Source of the DNA: Deltaproteobacteria bacterium UBA1386 | Lineage (GTDB): Bacteria; Desulfobacterota; Syntrophorhabdia; Syntrophorhabdales; Syntrophorhabdaceae | Assembly (NCBI GenBank): GCA_002305765.1 | Contig: DBQU01000076.1 | Location: 44,499-108,498 of the forward strand | Direction: 5' to 3' | DNA: 64,000 nucleotides | Shown: positions 7,115 through 15,280 of the stretch, one piece after another | Layout of the letters: each line of letters starts with the position of its first letter | How positions within the stretch are numbered: the stretch's first letter is position 1 | Notes under the pieces: model-generated | What the model was told of the DNA's origin: nothing | Seen by the model: the letters and a program-made list of their open reading frames with translations, nothing else | Databases searched by the model: none | Translations under genes and position numbers: made by a program

Positions 7115-8473
7115 TCAGTGCCCCTGTCCGGGGTCGCCCTCTTTCGAACTGCCGCTCATCGAGGTTGGAACGATGCGGGAAAGATCGAGGATCTCCTTTG
7201 CCAGTATCTTCACCTTCTCGCGCAGCTTGATAACACAGTCGGTCTCGAAGGCTATGCCGCGGATGATGTCCTCGGCAAGGGCCCGGCAGCTTGGGGAGCC
7301 GCAGGCGCCGCAATCGAGACCCGGCAGTTCGCTCGTTATCTGGTCCAGGCGCTCCATCTTCATGATCGCCCGGGAGACGTCCTCATCGAGGGTCATGATC
7401 GCCCTTGGCTCCACGGGCTCCGTGGCGGCAAACCGGTTCTGAAGATAGATATCCTGAAGTTCGGCCTCCGTGAAATAGGGCTCTTTCGTTCCGAACCGCT
7501 TTATGAGGTCGCGGAGCCGGATACGCCCCACGAAGAGATTCTGGATGTTGAGCGGCCCTCCCACGCAACCGCCGGTGCACGCCTGAACCTCGACAAAATC
7601 GACGTCCTTGAGCTCGCCCCTCTCGATCTCTTCCAGGAGGCTGATAACGTTGTGGATGCCGCCGACGGCCAGAGTGGTGCCCGCGTCAATGTTCCGGGAC
7701 TCTCCCGTCACGTATCCCCAGGCCATGCCGAACTTGGTGGCACGCTGCAGTTTCTCGGGCCCACCGTTTGCTGACCTGTCGCCGAGATGCCTGATGATAT
7801 CCTTATATATAAGGTTGATCCCTATGACACCGTTCACTGCCGAGTGCTTCGTCGTCATGGGATTTCTCATCTCCGTGACCTTCGCCGGACAGGGCGATAT
7901 GAAGAATGCCCCTATCTCCTCGTAGGGGATGCCCGTCCTGCGCGATGCCTGTTCCTTTGCGATGCGCGCCGCCACCTCCATGGGTGTGAGGAAGGGGGCC
8001 ATCTGCTCGAGAAGGTCGGGATACTTGATCTGCATGAGGCGCACCACCGCCGGGCAGGCAGAGGAGAATATGGGGCGCTTGCCCTTGTAATCCTTCAGGA
8101 ACTCGTGGACGATGTAGCCAACGATCTCCGCGGCAAGGGCGACCTCAAAGACCTCATCGAAACCGATCCCCTTGAAAGCCCCGAGCACGTCCTCGATATT
8201 CACCTGTTCCTTGAACTGGCCGAAGAACGACGGCGCCGGCAGGGCGATCCGGTACTTGTATTCCGAAAGTTTATCGAGTGTGTCCGTTACCGCCACTTTC
8301 GCGTGGTTCGGGCATTCGCGGATGCATTCGCCGCAGTCGATGCAGCGTTCCTGAACGATCATCGCCTTGCCGTCACGGACACGGATAGCCTCGACGGGAC
8401 ACCGCTTGATGCAATTGGTGCATCCCTTGCACTTTTCGGTCTCCAGCGTCACGGAATGGAAGTATCGGTTCAT
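7115..8473 (-). CDS. Sensory [FeFe]-hydrogenase-like protein (HydS type) without PAS domain
   Basis: 452 residues. Two [4Fe-4S] ferredoxin motifs (CKGCTNCIKRC, CIDCGECIREC), a diverged H-cluster domain, and a C-terminal CGACGSPSC four-cysteine FeS motif near residue 400, followed by a short helical tail. H-cluster motifs are reduced: L1 SSACPAVV (Ala before the ligand Cys), L2 SPCPAKVTE, L3 ACTGGCVGG. Loss of the proton-relay cysteine is typical of slow, sensory hydrogenases (family knowledge). It overlaps the RsbW-like gene by 4 bp, so the ATPase may be its signalling partner. Likely senses H2 or redox state; not shown directly. Confidence 0.85.
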   Translation of the reverse strand: MNRYFHSVTLETEKCKGCTNCIKRCPVEAIRVRDGKAMIVQERCIDCGECIRECPNHAKVAVTDTLDKLSEYKYRIALPAPSFFGQFKEQVNIEDVLGAFKGIGFDEVFEVALAAEIVGYIVHEFLKDYKGKRPIFSSACPAVVRLMQIKYPDLLEQMAPFLTPMEVAARIAKEQASRRTGIPYEEIGAFFISPCPAKVTEMRNPMTTKHSAVNGVIGINLIYKDIIRHLGDRSANGGPEKLQRATKFGMAWGYVTGESRNIDAGTTLAVGGIHNVISLLEEIERGELKDVDFVEVQACTGGCVGGPLNIQNLFVGRIRLRDLIKRFGTKEPYFTEAELQDIYLQNRFAATEPVEPRAIMTLDEDVSRAIMKMERLDQITSELPGLDCGACGSPSCRALAEDIIRGIAFETDCVIKLREKVKILAKEILDLSRIVPTSMSGSSKEGDPGQGH

Positions 8474-8937
8474 GCGCCCTCGTGCCGCCTCTCATCACTG
8501 AAGAAGACCCTGGCGTTCAGAGTCGTTCCCACGCCCACCCTGGATTCGATATTGAGGTCATCGGAGCACTGTTTGATGTTGGAAAGGCCCATGCCAGCCC
8601 CAAACCCCATCTCCCGGATCTCGTAGGAGGCCGTCGAATACCCTTCCTTCATGGCAAGGTCGATATCTTCTATCCCGGCCCCCACATCTTCTGTCCGTAT
8701 GGTGATCGCGTCAGGCTCGACATGGACGACAAGCCTTCCCGACGTGGCGTGGATGGCCACGTTCATCGCCGCCTCATATATGATGATCGCGATCCGCTTG
8801 ATAACATCCTGTTTGAGCCCAAGCTGCTGAAGGGTCTTCTTCACCCGAGACGCACACTCTCCGGCAACAAAGAAATCCTTTTCGCCTATCTCGAACTCGA
8901 GCGTGATCTGCGGGGTGTATGCTAAGCTGTCAACCAT
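8470..8937 (-). CDS. RsbW/RsbT-type serine kinase (anti-sigma regulatory factor-like)
   Basis: 155 residues with a single GHKL ATPase domain: N-box IIYEAAMNVAIHA, G1 region TEDVGAGIEDID, and GFGAGMGLSNIK followed by VGVGTTLNA. The size and the lack of any other domain fit anti-sigma/anti-anti-sigma switch kinases. It overlaps the sensory hydrogenase gene, and a SpoIIE-type phosphatase is paired with the second sensory hydrogenase at 17-20 kb. No STAS-domain antagonist is visible in this window, so the substrate is unknown. Confidence 0.82.
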   Translation of the reverse strand: MVDSLAYTPQITLEFEIGEKDFFVAGECASRVKKTLQQLGLKQDVIKRIAIIIYEAAMNVAIHATSGRLVVHVEPDAITIRTEDVGAGIEDIDLAMKEGYSTASYEIREMGFGAGMGLSNIKQCSDDLNIESRVGVGTTLNARVFFSDERRHEGA

Positions 8938-8959
8938 TGGTTAGTCTCTCCTAACCGGG

Positions 8960-9310
8960 CTATTGCTTATCTCCTCTGATACCCTTCTCGTAAAGCCGGC
9001 CGCAGCAGTCGAACGTGAGAAGCATCGTGGTCAGCAGGGGGATCTTGTTCAATTCCCCGCTCCTGACAACGGATTCATCGGGCCTGCGTCCCCCGACAAA
9101 GAGGACCGCCTTCGCGTCCATGACCTGTGCCGCATGGATCACGTGCGCGTTGGTCAGCGACGTGATCAGAAGCGAATGGGGCTTCAGGTAAAGAAGCATC
9201 TCGCTGATGAGGTCGCAGGCGAAACAAACCCGCACGCTACGCGCCAGACACTCGTCGTTCCCGCAGAGCACCTGCGCTTCCAGCAGTTCCTGGACCTCTT
9301 GCAATGTCAT
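8960..9310 (-). CDS. DRTGG-like protein, first gene of the hydrogenase operon
   Basis: 116 residues, similar in pattern to the DRTGG protein at 6698-7039 (CFACDLISEMLLYLKPHSLLIT, then HVIHAAQVMDAKAVLFVGGR). It has more cysteines (CGNDEC, CFAC, FDCC) than its sister, which might hold a cluster or metal. The frame extends to 9400, but GGGAG just upstream of the ATG at 9310 supports that start. A strong sigma-70 promoter lies about 160 bp upstream. Confidence 0.72.
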   Translation of the reverse strand: MTLQEVQELLEAQVLCGNDECLARSVRVCFACDLISEMLLYLKPHSLLITSLTNAHVIHAAQVMDAKAVLFVGGRRPDESVVRSGELNKIPLLTTMLLTFDCCGRLYEKGIRGDKQ

Positions 9311-9367
9311 GCACAACTCCCGTCGTCCGGATGTCAACCGGTGGTGTATCGATACTGTTGTCGCGCC

Positions 9368-9384
9368 CTGGTTCCGCGAACCAG
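9368..9384. repeat. Perfect 7-bp inverted repeat in the operon leader
   Basis: CTGGTTC and GAACCAG with a 3-nt centre lie between the promoter (9468-9496) and the first gene. It could be an operator or an mRNA hairpin. No second copy was seen in the window. Confidence 0.5.
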
Positions 9385-9467
9385 CAAAGCGGCCTCTCAA
9401 TCAACTTCAGAAAGCCTGGCTGCCGGGTATGTTGTCTGTTTAGTTACAGGGACGAGCACGCTTGTTC

Positions 9468-9496
9468 AGTATAGTGCATTTTGTTTCCGAAGTCAA
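9468..9496 (-). promoter_or_regulatory. Sigma-70 promoter of the minus-strand hydrogenase operon
   Basis: On the minus strand TTGACT (9496-9491) is followed after exactly 17 bp by TATACT (9473-9468), near consensus. It sits between the sigma-54 activator gene and the first operon gene and leaves a leader of about 150 nt. No -24/-12 element was found here, so the neighbouring activator may not control this operon directly. Confidence 0.7.
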
Positions 9497-9529
9497 AAGG
9501 ACAGTGAAGAAAAAAAACAATATTTTTCG

Positions 9530-11089
9530 TTACCGTCCGCCATCCCGTGCACGGGATTTTCTACCGAAAGGTATTCCCAGTTTTCTCATGCGATGACGGA
9601 GAGTTCCGGGGTTCATGCCAAGAAGTTCGGCGGCCCCCCCGGGGCCCTCGATCCTGCCCCCGGCCGCTCTCAGGATGCGGCTTATATGCTCGGCCTCCAT
9701 GTCGTGAAGTGTGACGAAGCCCCGACTCTCGCCCGCGGGGGCCGGAGCGCGCTCCTGGGACGCGCCTGAAACCCCCAGGACACCGTCGAATTTCAGCGGC
9801 TTGCCGTCGGAAAGGATGAGGGCCCTCTCCACGGCGTTCTCCACCTCCCGGACATTCCCCGGCCAGTCGTATGTCATGAGCGCATCTATGGCCCCCGGCG
9901 CAAGCGGCGGTATCGTGTGGCGCACCATCTCCCGGCTCTTCTTGCGGACAAAATGCTGGACCAGAGCGGGTATGTCGTTCTTTCGGACCCGCAGAGGGGG
10001 GACCTCGATGGGAAAGACCTTGATGCGGAAATAGAGGTCCTCCCGAAAGTCTCCGTCTTCCACCATCTTCTCCAGGTTCCTGTTCGTGGCAGACACGATC
10101 CTGATGTCGACATGGACGGGTTCGGTTCCGCCCACTCTTTCTATCTCTTTCTCCTGGAGGACACGAAGAAGCCTCACCTGCGCGTGGGGCGGGAGTTCGC
10201 TGATCTCGTCGAGAAAGATCGTCCCTCCGTGGGCACGCTCGAAACGCCCCCTTTTGCGTGCGAGCGCTCCCGTAAAAGCCCCCTTTTCGTGACCGAACAG
10301 CTCGCTGTCTATGAGAGACTCCGGGATCGCCCCGCAGTTCACTTTCACAAAAGGTCCGCTATACCGGGGAGACAGGTTGTGGATGGCGTTGGCGATGACC
10401 TCTTTGCCTGTTCCCGTCTCGCCGATGATGAGCACCGGACTGGCAAGAGGCGCCACCTTTCTCACGCTTTCCATGGCTTCCTTCAGTCCGAAGTCCGCCC
10501 CCACTATTTCGACGGTGTTCTTCCTGAGCTCATCCCTGAGGTACCGGTTGTCATCGGCAAGCATGTCTTTGAGCTCGATCACTTCCTGGAGCCTGCGGCT
10601 GTTGGCGACTGCGATCGCGGCCGGCTCGTTGACCAGCGACCACAGGCGGACATGGTCCTCGGTGAACTGGCCCGCCCCTTTCGCCCGTATCCCCAGGGCG
10701 CCGATGTACTTGCCGTCGATGATGAGCCTTCCCAGCATGATGGAGCATTCCTCCCATCCGACATTTCGTGCAACCCTCCCCAGAATGGGGTCCTCGAAGA
10801 TGTTCTCGGCGACGCGGACCCGGGGCCTGCGGTATGGCTCTTCGAGCTCCTGTCGCAGTTCGGGCGGCAGGTGCGTCTTGTCCATCCTCTTTATGCCGCC
10901 CGCCTCGTTTGCCGAAGCCGCCACGTCCACGGTGCCGATGGCCGGATCGTATACGAAAAGATCGAGCTCATCGGCCGGTATAATGTTGCGCACGTAGAGA
11001 AAACACTGATGAAGCGCGCTTTCCAGATCCAGGGTACCGCAAATCTTCAGGGTCATCTCCCGGAAGAACTCTTGCTCGTCGGCGTCCAT
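9530..11089 (-). CDS. Sigma-54-dependent activator with N-terminal GAF-like domain
   Basis: 519 residues. A GAF-like sensor (~10-165), a short linker helix, an AAA+ domain with Walker A GETGTGKE (223-230), GAFTGA (270-275, the sigma-54 contact loop) and Walker B GTIFLDE, then a C-terminal Fis-type helix-turn-helix (AAELLGMNPGTLRHRMRKLG). Architecture as in FhlA/NorR-type regulators. The GAF ligand cannot be read from sequence. The divergent gene at 11267 has a near-perfect sigma-54 promoter, making it the best target. A palindrome overlapping this gene's own -10 suggests autoregulation. Confidence 0.93.
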   Translation of the reverse strand: MDADEQEFFREMTLKICGTLDLESALHQCFLYVRNIIPADELDLFVYDPAIGTVDVAASANEAGGIKRMDKTHLPPELRQELEEPYRRPRVRVAENIFEDPILGRVARNVGWEECSIMLGRLIIDGKYIGALGIRAKGAGQFTEDHVRLWSLVNEPAAIAVANSRRLQEVIELKDMLADDNRYLRDELRKNTVEIVGADFGLKEAMESVRKVAPLASPVLIIGETGTGKEVIANAIHNLSPRYSGPFVKVNCGAIPESLIDSELFGHEKGAFTGALARKRGRFERAHGGTIFLDEISELPPHAQVRLLRVLQEKEIERVGGTEPVHVDIRIVSATNRNLEKMVEDGDFREDLYFRIKVFPIEVPPLRVRKNDIPALVQHFVRKKSREMVRHTIPPLAPGAIDALMTYDWPGNVREVENAVERALILSDGKPLKFDGVLGVSGASQERAPAPAGESRGFVTLHDMEAEHISRILRAAGGRIEGPGGAAELLGMNPGTLRHRMRKLGIPFGRKSRARDGGR

Positions 11090-11108
11090 GGCTTTTTCTC
11101 CTTTGTTC

Positions 11109-11128
11109 TACTATCGTATGCGATAGTA
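11109..11128. promoter_or_regulatory. Palindrome, candidate binding site of the sigma-54 activator
   Basis: TACTATCG-N4-CGATAGTA, 8-bp perfect arms. It lies about 20 bp before the activator start and overlaps that gene's TATACT -10 (11130-11125, minus strand). It is also about 100 bp upstream of the -24 element of the divergent gene, the usual distance for an enhancer site. Assignment to this regulator is inference. Confidence 0.55.
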
Positions 11129-11227
11129 TAGACCAGAACTGACAAATATACCAGCAATTTTCCGTCACATTTCACAGTAATCTGGCCATGATAATGTAAC
11201 ACGCTGAATATACTAGAAAATAAGTTC

Positions 11228-11243
11228 TGGCACGGCAAATGCT
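11228..11243 (+). promoter_or_regulatory. Sigma-54 (-24/-12) promoter
   Basis: TGGCACG-N4-ATGCT fits the consensus TGGCACG-N4-TTGCW with one mismatch; GG and GC are 12 bp apart as required. The predicted transcription start (~11254) leaves a ~13-nt leader before the ATG at 11267. It is divergent from a sigma-54 activator gene. Confidence 0.75.
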
Positions 11244-11266
11244 TAAGGATTGACAAGAAAGAATGT

Positions 11267-11581
11267 ATGGAATGGATAGAGATCATACGATTGAGAACGC
11301 AACCCGATGTCGAGCCGCTGGTGGTCAAGTGGCTGAAAGACCTGATCCACAGCATCGGCGGAACGCCCGGTCTCAACGAAGCACGCATCTACACCCATTC
11401 GGCCGTCCCCGGGGATGTGAGCCTGCATATATTGTGGGATACCATGCAGAACATCTACAGGGAAAGCGAGATAGGATTGATGGCCGCCGAAACACTGAAG
11501 AAATACGGCATCCTCGATCATACCGTGTGGCTCATGAAGGGGAACAACGGCAGCGACCCACACCGGCAGGTGACGCGATGA
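11267..11581 (+). CDS. Small protein of unknown function under a sigma-54 promoter
   Basis: 104 residues, no recognised family. The first ~93 residues look like a folded soluble alpha/beta domain (MEWIEIIRLRTQ, then LVVKWLKDLIH, VSLHILWDT, VWLMKG), possibly dimeric alpha-beta barrel-like. There is no signal peptide and no membrane segment. The ribosome-binding site is weak (AAGAAAG). The -24/-12 promoter immediately upstream and the divergent activator are the strongest evidence that it is real and regulated. A plus-strand reading in another frame over the same DNA looks like a shadow. Confidence 0.65.
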   Translation: MEWIEIIRLRTQPDVEPLVVKWLKDLIHSIGGTPGLNEARIYTHSAVPGDVSLHILWDTMQNIYRESEIGLMAAETLKKYGILDHTVWLMKGNNGSDPHRQVTR

Positions 11582-11972
11582 TATCCGCGGCATCATTGAC
11601 CACTATTTACGACCTATCAGTGGCGGGAAATGTGAAGTACCGGAAATCCCTCACCTTTCCTTCCCATAACGTGAGTCGGGGGACATGAAGAATGTCCGAC
11701 CTGATACTGAATAACCTCATGCTCATGCTGACCCTCATATTCGCCTCCACAACTATCTGGATCACCTCCAAGCCCTCTCTGCGCACACGATCGAGCTCCT
11801 CATACCACCTCCACTTCATACCTCGCCTACCGGCAGACGAAACCACCGCTGTCGGCAAGGATCTCAAATGGTGTACCCGAGGCCATGCCCCCGACTCACA
11901 AATTAAATCGCAATTGAGGCTCTGAAGAGTCATCTTCACGATACCATCACCCCCCCCTTATGCGTTTTTAAA
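11582..11972. other. Stretch without a recognisable gene
   Basis: Short open frames exist on both strands (11692-11925 plus, with a hydrophobic N-terminus; 11607-11939 minus). Neither has a convincing ribosome-binding site or a family resemblance I know. It could hold a decayed gene. Treated as non-coding. Confidence 0.4.
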
Positions 11973-12006
11973 TGCCCCCGGCGCCTCCCGGGGGCAACCC
12001 TTTTAA
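11973..12006 (+). terminator. Hairpin with short T-run
   Basis: TGCCCCCGG and CCGGGGGCA form a 9-bp GC stem with a 6-nt loop, followed by ACCCTTTT. Ends transcription from the small gene or blocks read-through toward rex. Confidence 0.6.
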
Positions 12007-12130
12007 AGACCGTTGCAGCCGCTGAATCGCTTGAACGCGTGAACGCTCCAAAAGAACAGCGAACTTACTGCTGTCCCGGCGACCCTATCAAGTTATCTCC
12101 GGGTCGGTCGATATTATTCTGAGAAAAATA

Positions 12131-12159
12131 TTGACTCGGGGAGGGTTATTCGATATATT
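12131..12159 (+). promoter_or_regulatory. Sigma-70 promoter of the rex-hydrogenase operon
   Basis: TTGACT (12131-12136), 17-bp spacer, TATATT (12154-12159). The -10 overlaps the first box of the repeat array at 12148-12197, so a protein bound there would block the polymerase. Confidence 0.7.
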
Positions 12160-12197
12160 TTTATCGATACATTTTTATAGATAGGAAATTATCGAAT
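12148..12197. promoter_or_regulatory. Array of four TATCGATA-like boxes at 14-bp spacing
   Basis: Boxes at 12148 (ATTCGATA), 12162 (TATCGATA), 12176 (TATAGATA) and 12190 (TATCGAAT) begin exactly 14 bp apart with 6-bp AT-rich spacers. Seen pairwise they form inverted repeats TCGATA-N6-TATCGA. The array spans the -10, the start site and the leader of rex. It does not match the usual Rex consensus (TTGTGAA-N4-TTCACAA type). Autoregulation by Rex or control by another factor is inference. Confidence 0.6.
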
Positions 12198-12216
12198 GAA
12201 CGAGATGGAGGTAAGC

Positions 12217-12888
12217 ATGGCAAATGTGGAGGACAGAAACGATCTTCCGACCAAACCCATCCCCGAACCAACGTTAAGGAGGCTTCCTCTCTATTACCAA
12301 TACCTGAAGAAAGTGCGTGATGAGCACAAGGGGGATTTCATCTCCTGCACGCAGATCGGCAACGACCTGAGCATACTCCCCATCCAGGTCCGCAAGGACC
12401 TGGGGATCGCCGAGGCCGTCGGGAAACCGAAGCTCGGCTACAGTATCGACGAGCTGATCTCCATCATAGAGACCTTCCTCGGCTGGAACAACACCAAGGA
12501 TGCCTACCTCGTCGGTGTCGGCCACCTCGGGACGGCACTCCTCGGGTTCGAGAGGTTCAAGGAATACGGTCTCAACATCATAGCCGCCTTCGATATCGAC
12601 AAGGAGAAGATAGGAAAGACCATTCACGGGGTCAAGGTCTTTCACCTGGGGAAACTGCATGACATGGTGAAACGCATGGGCATCAAGATCGGGATACTGA
12701 CCGTTCCGGCATCCCCCGCCCAGGAACTGACGGATGAAATGGTACGCGCGGGCATACGGGCGATCTGGAACTTTTCGCCGGTGAAGGTGAACGTCCCTCC
12801 CGACATCATCGTCCAGCACGAGAACCTTGCCTCGTCCCTCGTGGTCCTGGCAAAGAAACTGACACTGGCAAGACAAAACCAATCGTAA
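12217..12888 (+). CDS. rex: Redox-sensing transcriptional repressor Rex
   Basis: 223 residues. An N-terminal winged-helix DNA-binding domain (LPLYYQYLKKV, with ISCTQIGNDLSILPIQVRKDL) is followed by a Rossmann NAD(H)-binding domain with GVGHLGTAL, and the C-terminal dimerisation part. An upstream in-frame ATG at 12196 exists, but GGAGG at 12207-12211 points to 12217. Rex senses the NADH/NAD+ ratio and represses fermentative and hydrogenase genes (established for the family). It is the first gene of the plus-strand hydrogenase operon, 15 bp before NuoE, so it very likely controls that operon. Confidence 0.93.
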   Translation: MANVEDRNDLPTKPIPEPTLRRLPLYYQYLKKVRDEHKGDFISCTQIGNDLSILPIQVRKDLGIAEAVGKPKLGYSIDELISIIETFLGWNNTKDAYLVGVGHLGTALLGFERFKEYGLNIIAAFDIDKEKIGKTIHGVKVFHLGKLHDMVKRMGIKIGILTVPASPAQELTDEMVRAGIRAIWNFSPVKVNVPPDIIVQHENLASSLVVLAKKLTLARQNQS

Positions 12889-12903
12889 GGATGGGATGAA
12901 ATA

Positions 12904-13410
12904 ATGGAGACAATGCGAAAATTCGAACGGGTCTGCGAGATCATCGACAACAACCAGCGAAACGCCGCGAGGCTCATACCCATTCTCCAGGCGGTGCAGG
13001 CGGAATATCGCTACCTGCCGGAAGAGATATTGACCTTCGTGGCAACGTCCCTTGGAATATCTCCCGCACGGGTGTTCGGGGTGGCGACCTTCTATTCGCT
13101 CTTCACCCTGAAACCCAAGGGCAAGTACCTCATACGGGTCTGCAACGGGACCGCGTGCCATGTCAAGGGCTCTATGGGCATCTACGGGGCGATCGTGAAG
13201 AAGCTCGGACTCGCCGAGGGACAGGATTCCACGTCGGACATGCTTTTCACCGTCGAGACCGTCAATTGCCTTGGCGCCTGCGGCCTTTCGCCGGCCATGG
13301 TCGTCAATGACGAGGTCTTCGGCCAGCTCACGCCGCAGCGGGTATCGGACATTATCGACGAGATCGTACTCAAGGAGGCGCAAAATGAATCTGATGCTCA
13401 CGGGGCTTAA
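12904..13410 (+). CDS. NuoE/HydC-like [2Fe-2S] subunit of the second hydrogenase
   Basis: 168 residues of the 24-kDa family. An N-terminal helical bundle (LIPILQAVQAEYRYLPEEI, FYSLFTLKPKGK) precedes a thioredoxin-like domain with CNGTAC and CLGAC ligands. The stop overlaps the NuoF start by 26 bp, indicating coupled translation. It should link NuoF to the catalytic subunit. Confidence 0.92.
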   Translation: METMRKFERVCEIIDNNQRNAARLIPILQAVQAEYRYLPEEILTFVATSLGISPARVFGVATFYSLFTLKPKGKYLIRVCNGTACHVKGSMGIYGAIVKKLGLAEGQDSTSDMLFTVETVNCLGACGLSPAMVVNDEVFGQLTPQRVSDIIDEIVLKEAQNESDAHGA

Positions 13411-15277
13411 CAAGATAACCAACGATTTTCACGTTCGCTCCGCGGCCGCCCGGCACCGTATCCTCGTCTGCGCCGGAACGGGATGCCTGGTGAACGGGTC
13501 CCTCAAGGTATACGAGGCGTTCGTTAACACGCTGAAGGAAAGCGGGCTCAACGCCATCGTCGAGCTCAAGAAAGAGGAAGAGGGCGAATTCGTATCGCGC
13601 ACCGGCTGCCAGGGGTTCTGCCAGATAGGACCTCTCGTCACCATCCTGCCGGAGAACATATTCTACACGAAGGTCAAACCCGGCGACGTTGCCGAAATAG
13701 TGGAAACGACGATACGGAAGGGCGACGTCGTGGAGAGGCTTCTCTACGTCGAACCCGATTCGCAGAGAGTGTGCCGCACCAAGGACGAGATCCCCTTCTA
13801 TCGGAAACAGCACCGCTTCGTGCTTTCCAATTGCGGGGCCATCGATCCCGAAAGCATTGACGAGTATATCGCGTCCGGCGGGTACAGGCAGGCCATACGG
13901 GCCTACCTGGAGATGAGCCCCGAGGAGATCTGCCAGCTCGTCTTCGCCGCTGGCCTGCGCGGACGGGGAGGCGGCGGCTTCCCGACGGGACGGAAGTGGG
14001 ATGTGGCCCGGCGTGAAACGAACGCCAAGAAGTATGTCATCTGCAACGGTGACGAGGGTGACCCAGGAGCCTTCATGGACATGGGCATCATGGAGGGCAA
14101 TCCCCACAGCGTCATCGAGGGCATGATCATCGCCGCGCGCGCCATCGAGGGCAACGAAGGCTACATCTACGTGCGCGCCGAATACCCGCTCGCCGTCAAG
14201 CGCCTGCGCAAGGCCATCGACGACGCCTACCGCGTCGGCCTCCTCGGCAAGAACCTCTTCGGCACGGAACATGCCTTCAACCTTAACATAATGGAGGGCG
14301 CCGGCGCCTTCGTCTGCGGCGAGGAAACGGCCCTCATCGCGTCCATCGAGGGAAAACGAGGCATGCCCTCCCCCAAGCCCCCCTTCCCTTCCGTCAGCGG
14401 CCTCTGGGGTAAACCGACGGTCATCAACAACGTCGAGACCCTGTCGCAGGTGCCCCTGGTACTGGCCGCCGGCCCCGAGGGATACCGCAAGTTGGGCACG
14501 AAGGAATCCCCGGGCACGAAGACCTTTGCCCTAACCGGCCACGTGGCGAACTCAGGCCTCATAGAAATGCCTTTCGGCGCGACCCTGCGGGAGATCATCT
14601 ACGGTGTCGCCGGAGGCATGACCTCCGATACGGGCAAGGCGGTTAGCGACGGTTTCAAAGCCGTGCAGATAGGAGGTCCCTCCGGCGGCTGCCTTACCCG
14701 CGACCACCTGGACCTTCCCATAGACTTCGATTCCCTGAAGACCGTCGGCGCCATGGTCGGCTCCGGCGGCCTTGTCGTCATGAACAAGAACACCTGCATG
14801 GTCAGCGTGGCGCGTTTCTTCATGCAGTTCACGCAGCACGAGTCCTGCGGCAAGTGCGTCCTCTGCCGCGAAGGGACGAAGCAGATGCTTGCCCTCCTGG
14901 ACGATATCATCGAGGGACGGGCAACGATGGAAACGCTCGACCTTCTCGAGGACCTCGCGGCAGCCGTTCAGAAAGGCTCGCTCTGCGGGCTCGGCAAGAC
15001 GGCCCCCAATCCTGTCCTTTCAACAATGAAACATTTCCGCGACGAGTACATCGCGCACGTGCGGGACAAGCGCTGCCCCGCGGGAAAATGCAAGGCCCTG
15101 GTAAGAATCGTCATAGACCCCGAACTGTGCAAGGGCTGCACGCTCTGCGCGACGAAATGTCCCGTCGGCGCCATATCGGGAGAAAAAGGGAAGCCCCATG
15201 TCATCGACCAGAACATGTGCAGAAAGTGTTACATCTGCGTGGAGGCCTGCAAATTCCAGGCGATCAAAGGAGACTGA
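13385..15277 (+). CDS. NuoF/HydB-like NADH-binding flavoprotein subunit, full domain set
   Basis: 630 residues. N-terminal thioredoxin-like [2Fe-2S] domain with all ligands (CAGTGC, TGCQGFC), FMN/NADH core (GRGGGGFPTG, CNGDEGDPGAF, GAGAFVCGEETALI), SLBB-like region, [4Fe-4S] site (ESCGKCVLC plus SLCGLG), and a C-terminal two-[4Fe-4S] ferredoxin (CKGCTLCATKC, CRKCYICVEAC). This is the usual layout of the beta subunit of electron-bifurcating hydrogenases. The frame extends 38 codons upstream, but AAGGAGG before 13385 fixes the start. Paired with NuoE upstream and HydA 3 bp downstream. Confidence 0.94.
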   Translation: MNLMLTGLNKITNDFHVRSAAARHRILVCAGTGCLVNGSLKVYEAFVNTLKESGLNAIVELKKEEEGEFVSRTGCQGFCQIGPLVTILPENIFYTKVKPGDVAEIVETTIRKGDVVERLLYVEPDSQRVCRTKDEIPFYRKQHRFVLSNCGAIDPESIDEYIASGGYRQAIRAYLEMSPEEICQLVFAAGLRGRGGGGFPTGRKWDVARRETNAKKYVICNGDEGDPGAFMDMGIMEGNPHSVIEGMIIAARAIEGNEGYIYVRAEYPLAVKRLRKAIDDAYRVGLLGKNLFGTEHAFNLNIMEGAGAFVCGEETALIASIEGKRGMPSPKPPFPSVSGLWGKPTVINNVETLSQVPLVLAAGPEGYRKLGTKESPGTKTFALTGHVANSGLIEMPFGATLREIIYGVAGGMTSDTGKAVSDGFKAVQIGGPSGGCLTRDHLDLPIDFDSLKTVGAMVGSGGLVVMNKNTCMVSVARFFMQFTQHESCGKCVLCREGTKQMLALLDDIIEGRATMETLDLLEDLAAAVQKGSLCGLGKTAPNPVLSTMKHFRDEYIAHVRDKRCPAGKCKALVRIVIDPELCKGCTLCATKCPVGAISGEKGKPHVIDQNMCRKCYICVEACKFQAIKGD

Positions 15278-15280
15278 GCA

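Noticed and set aside
11607..11939. Open frames on both strands after the sigma-54-controlled small gene
   Set aside because: No ribosome-binding sites, no recognisable domain, overlapping each other; could be decayed DNA but not supportable as genes.
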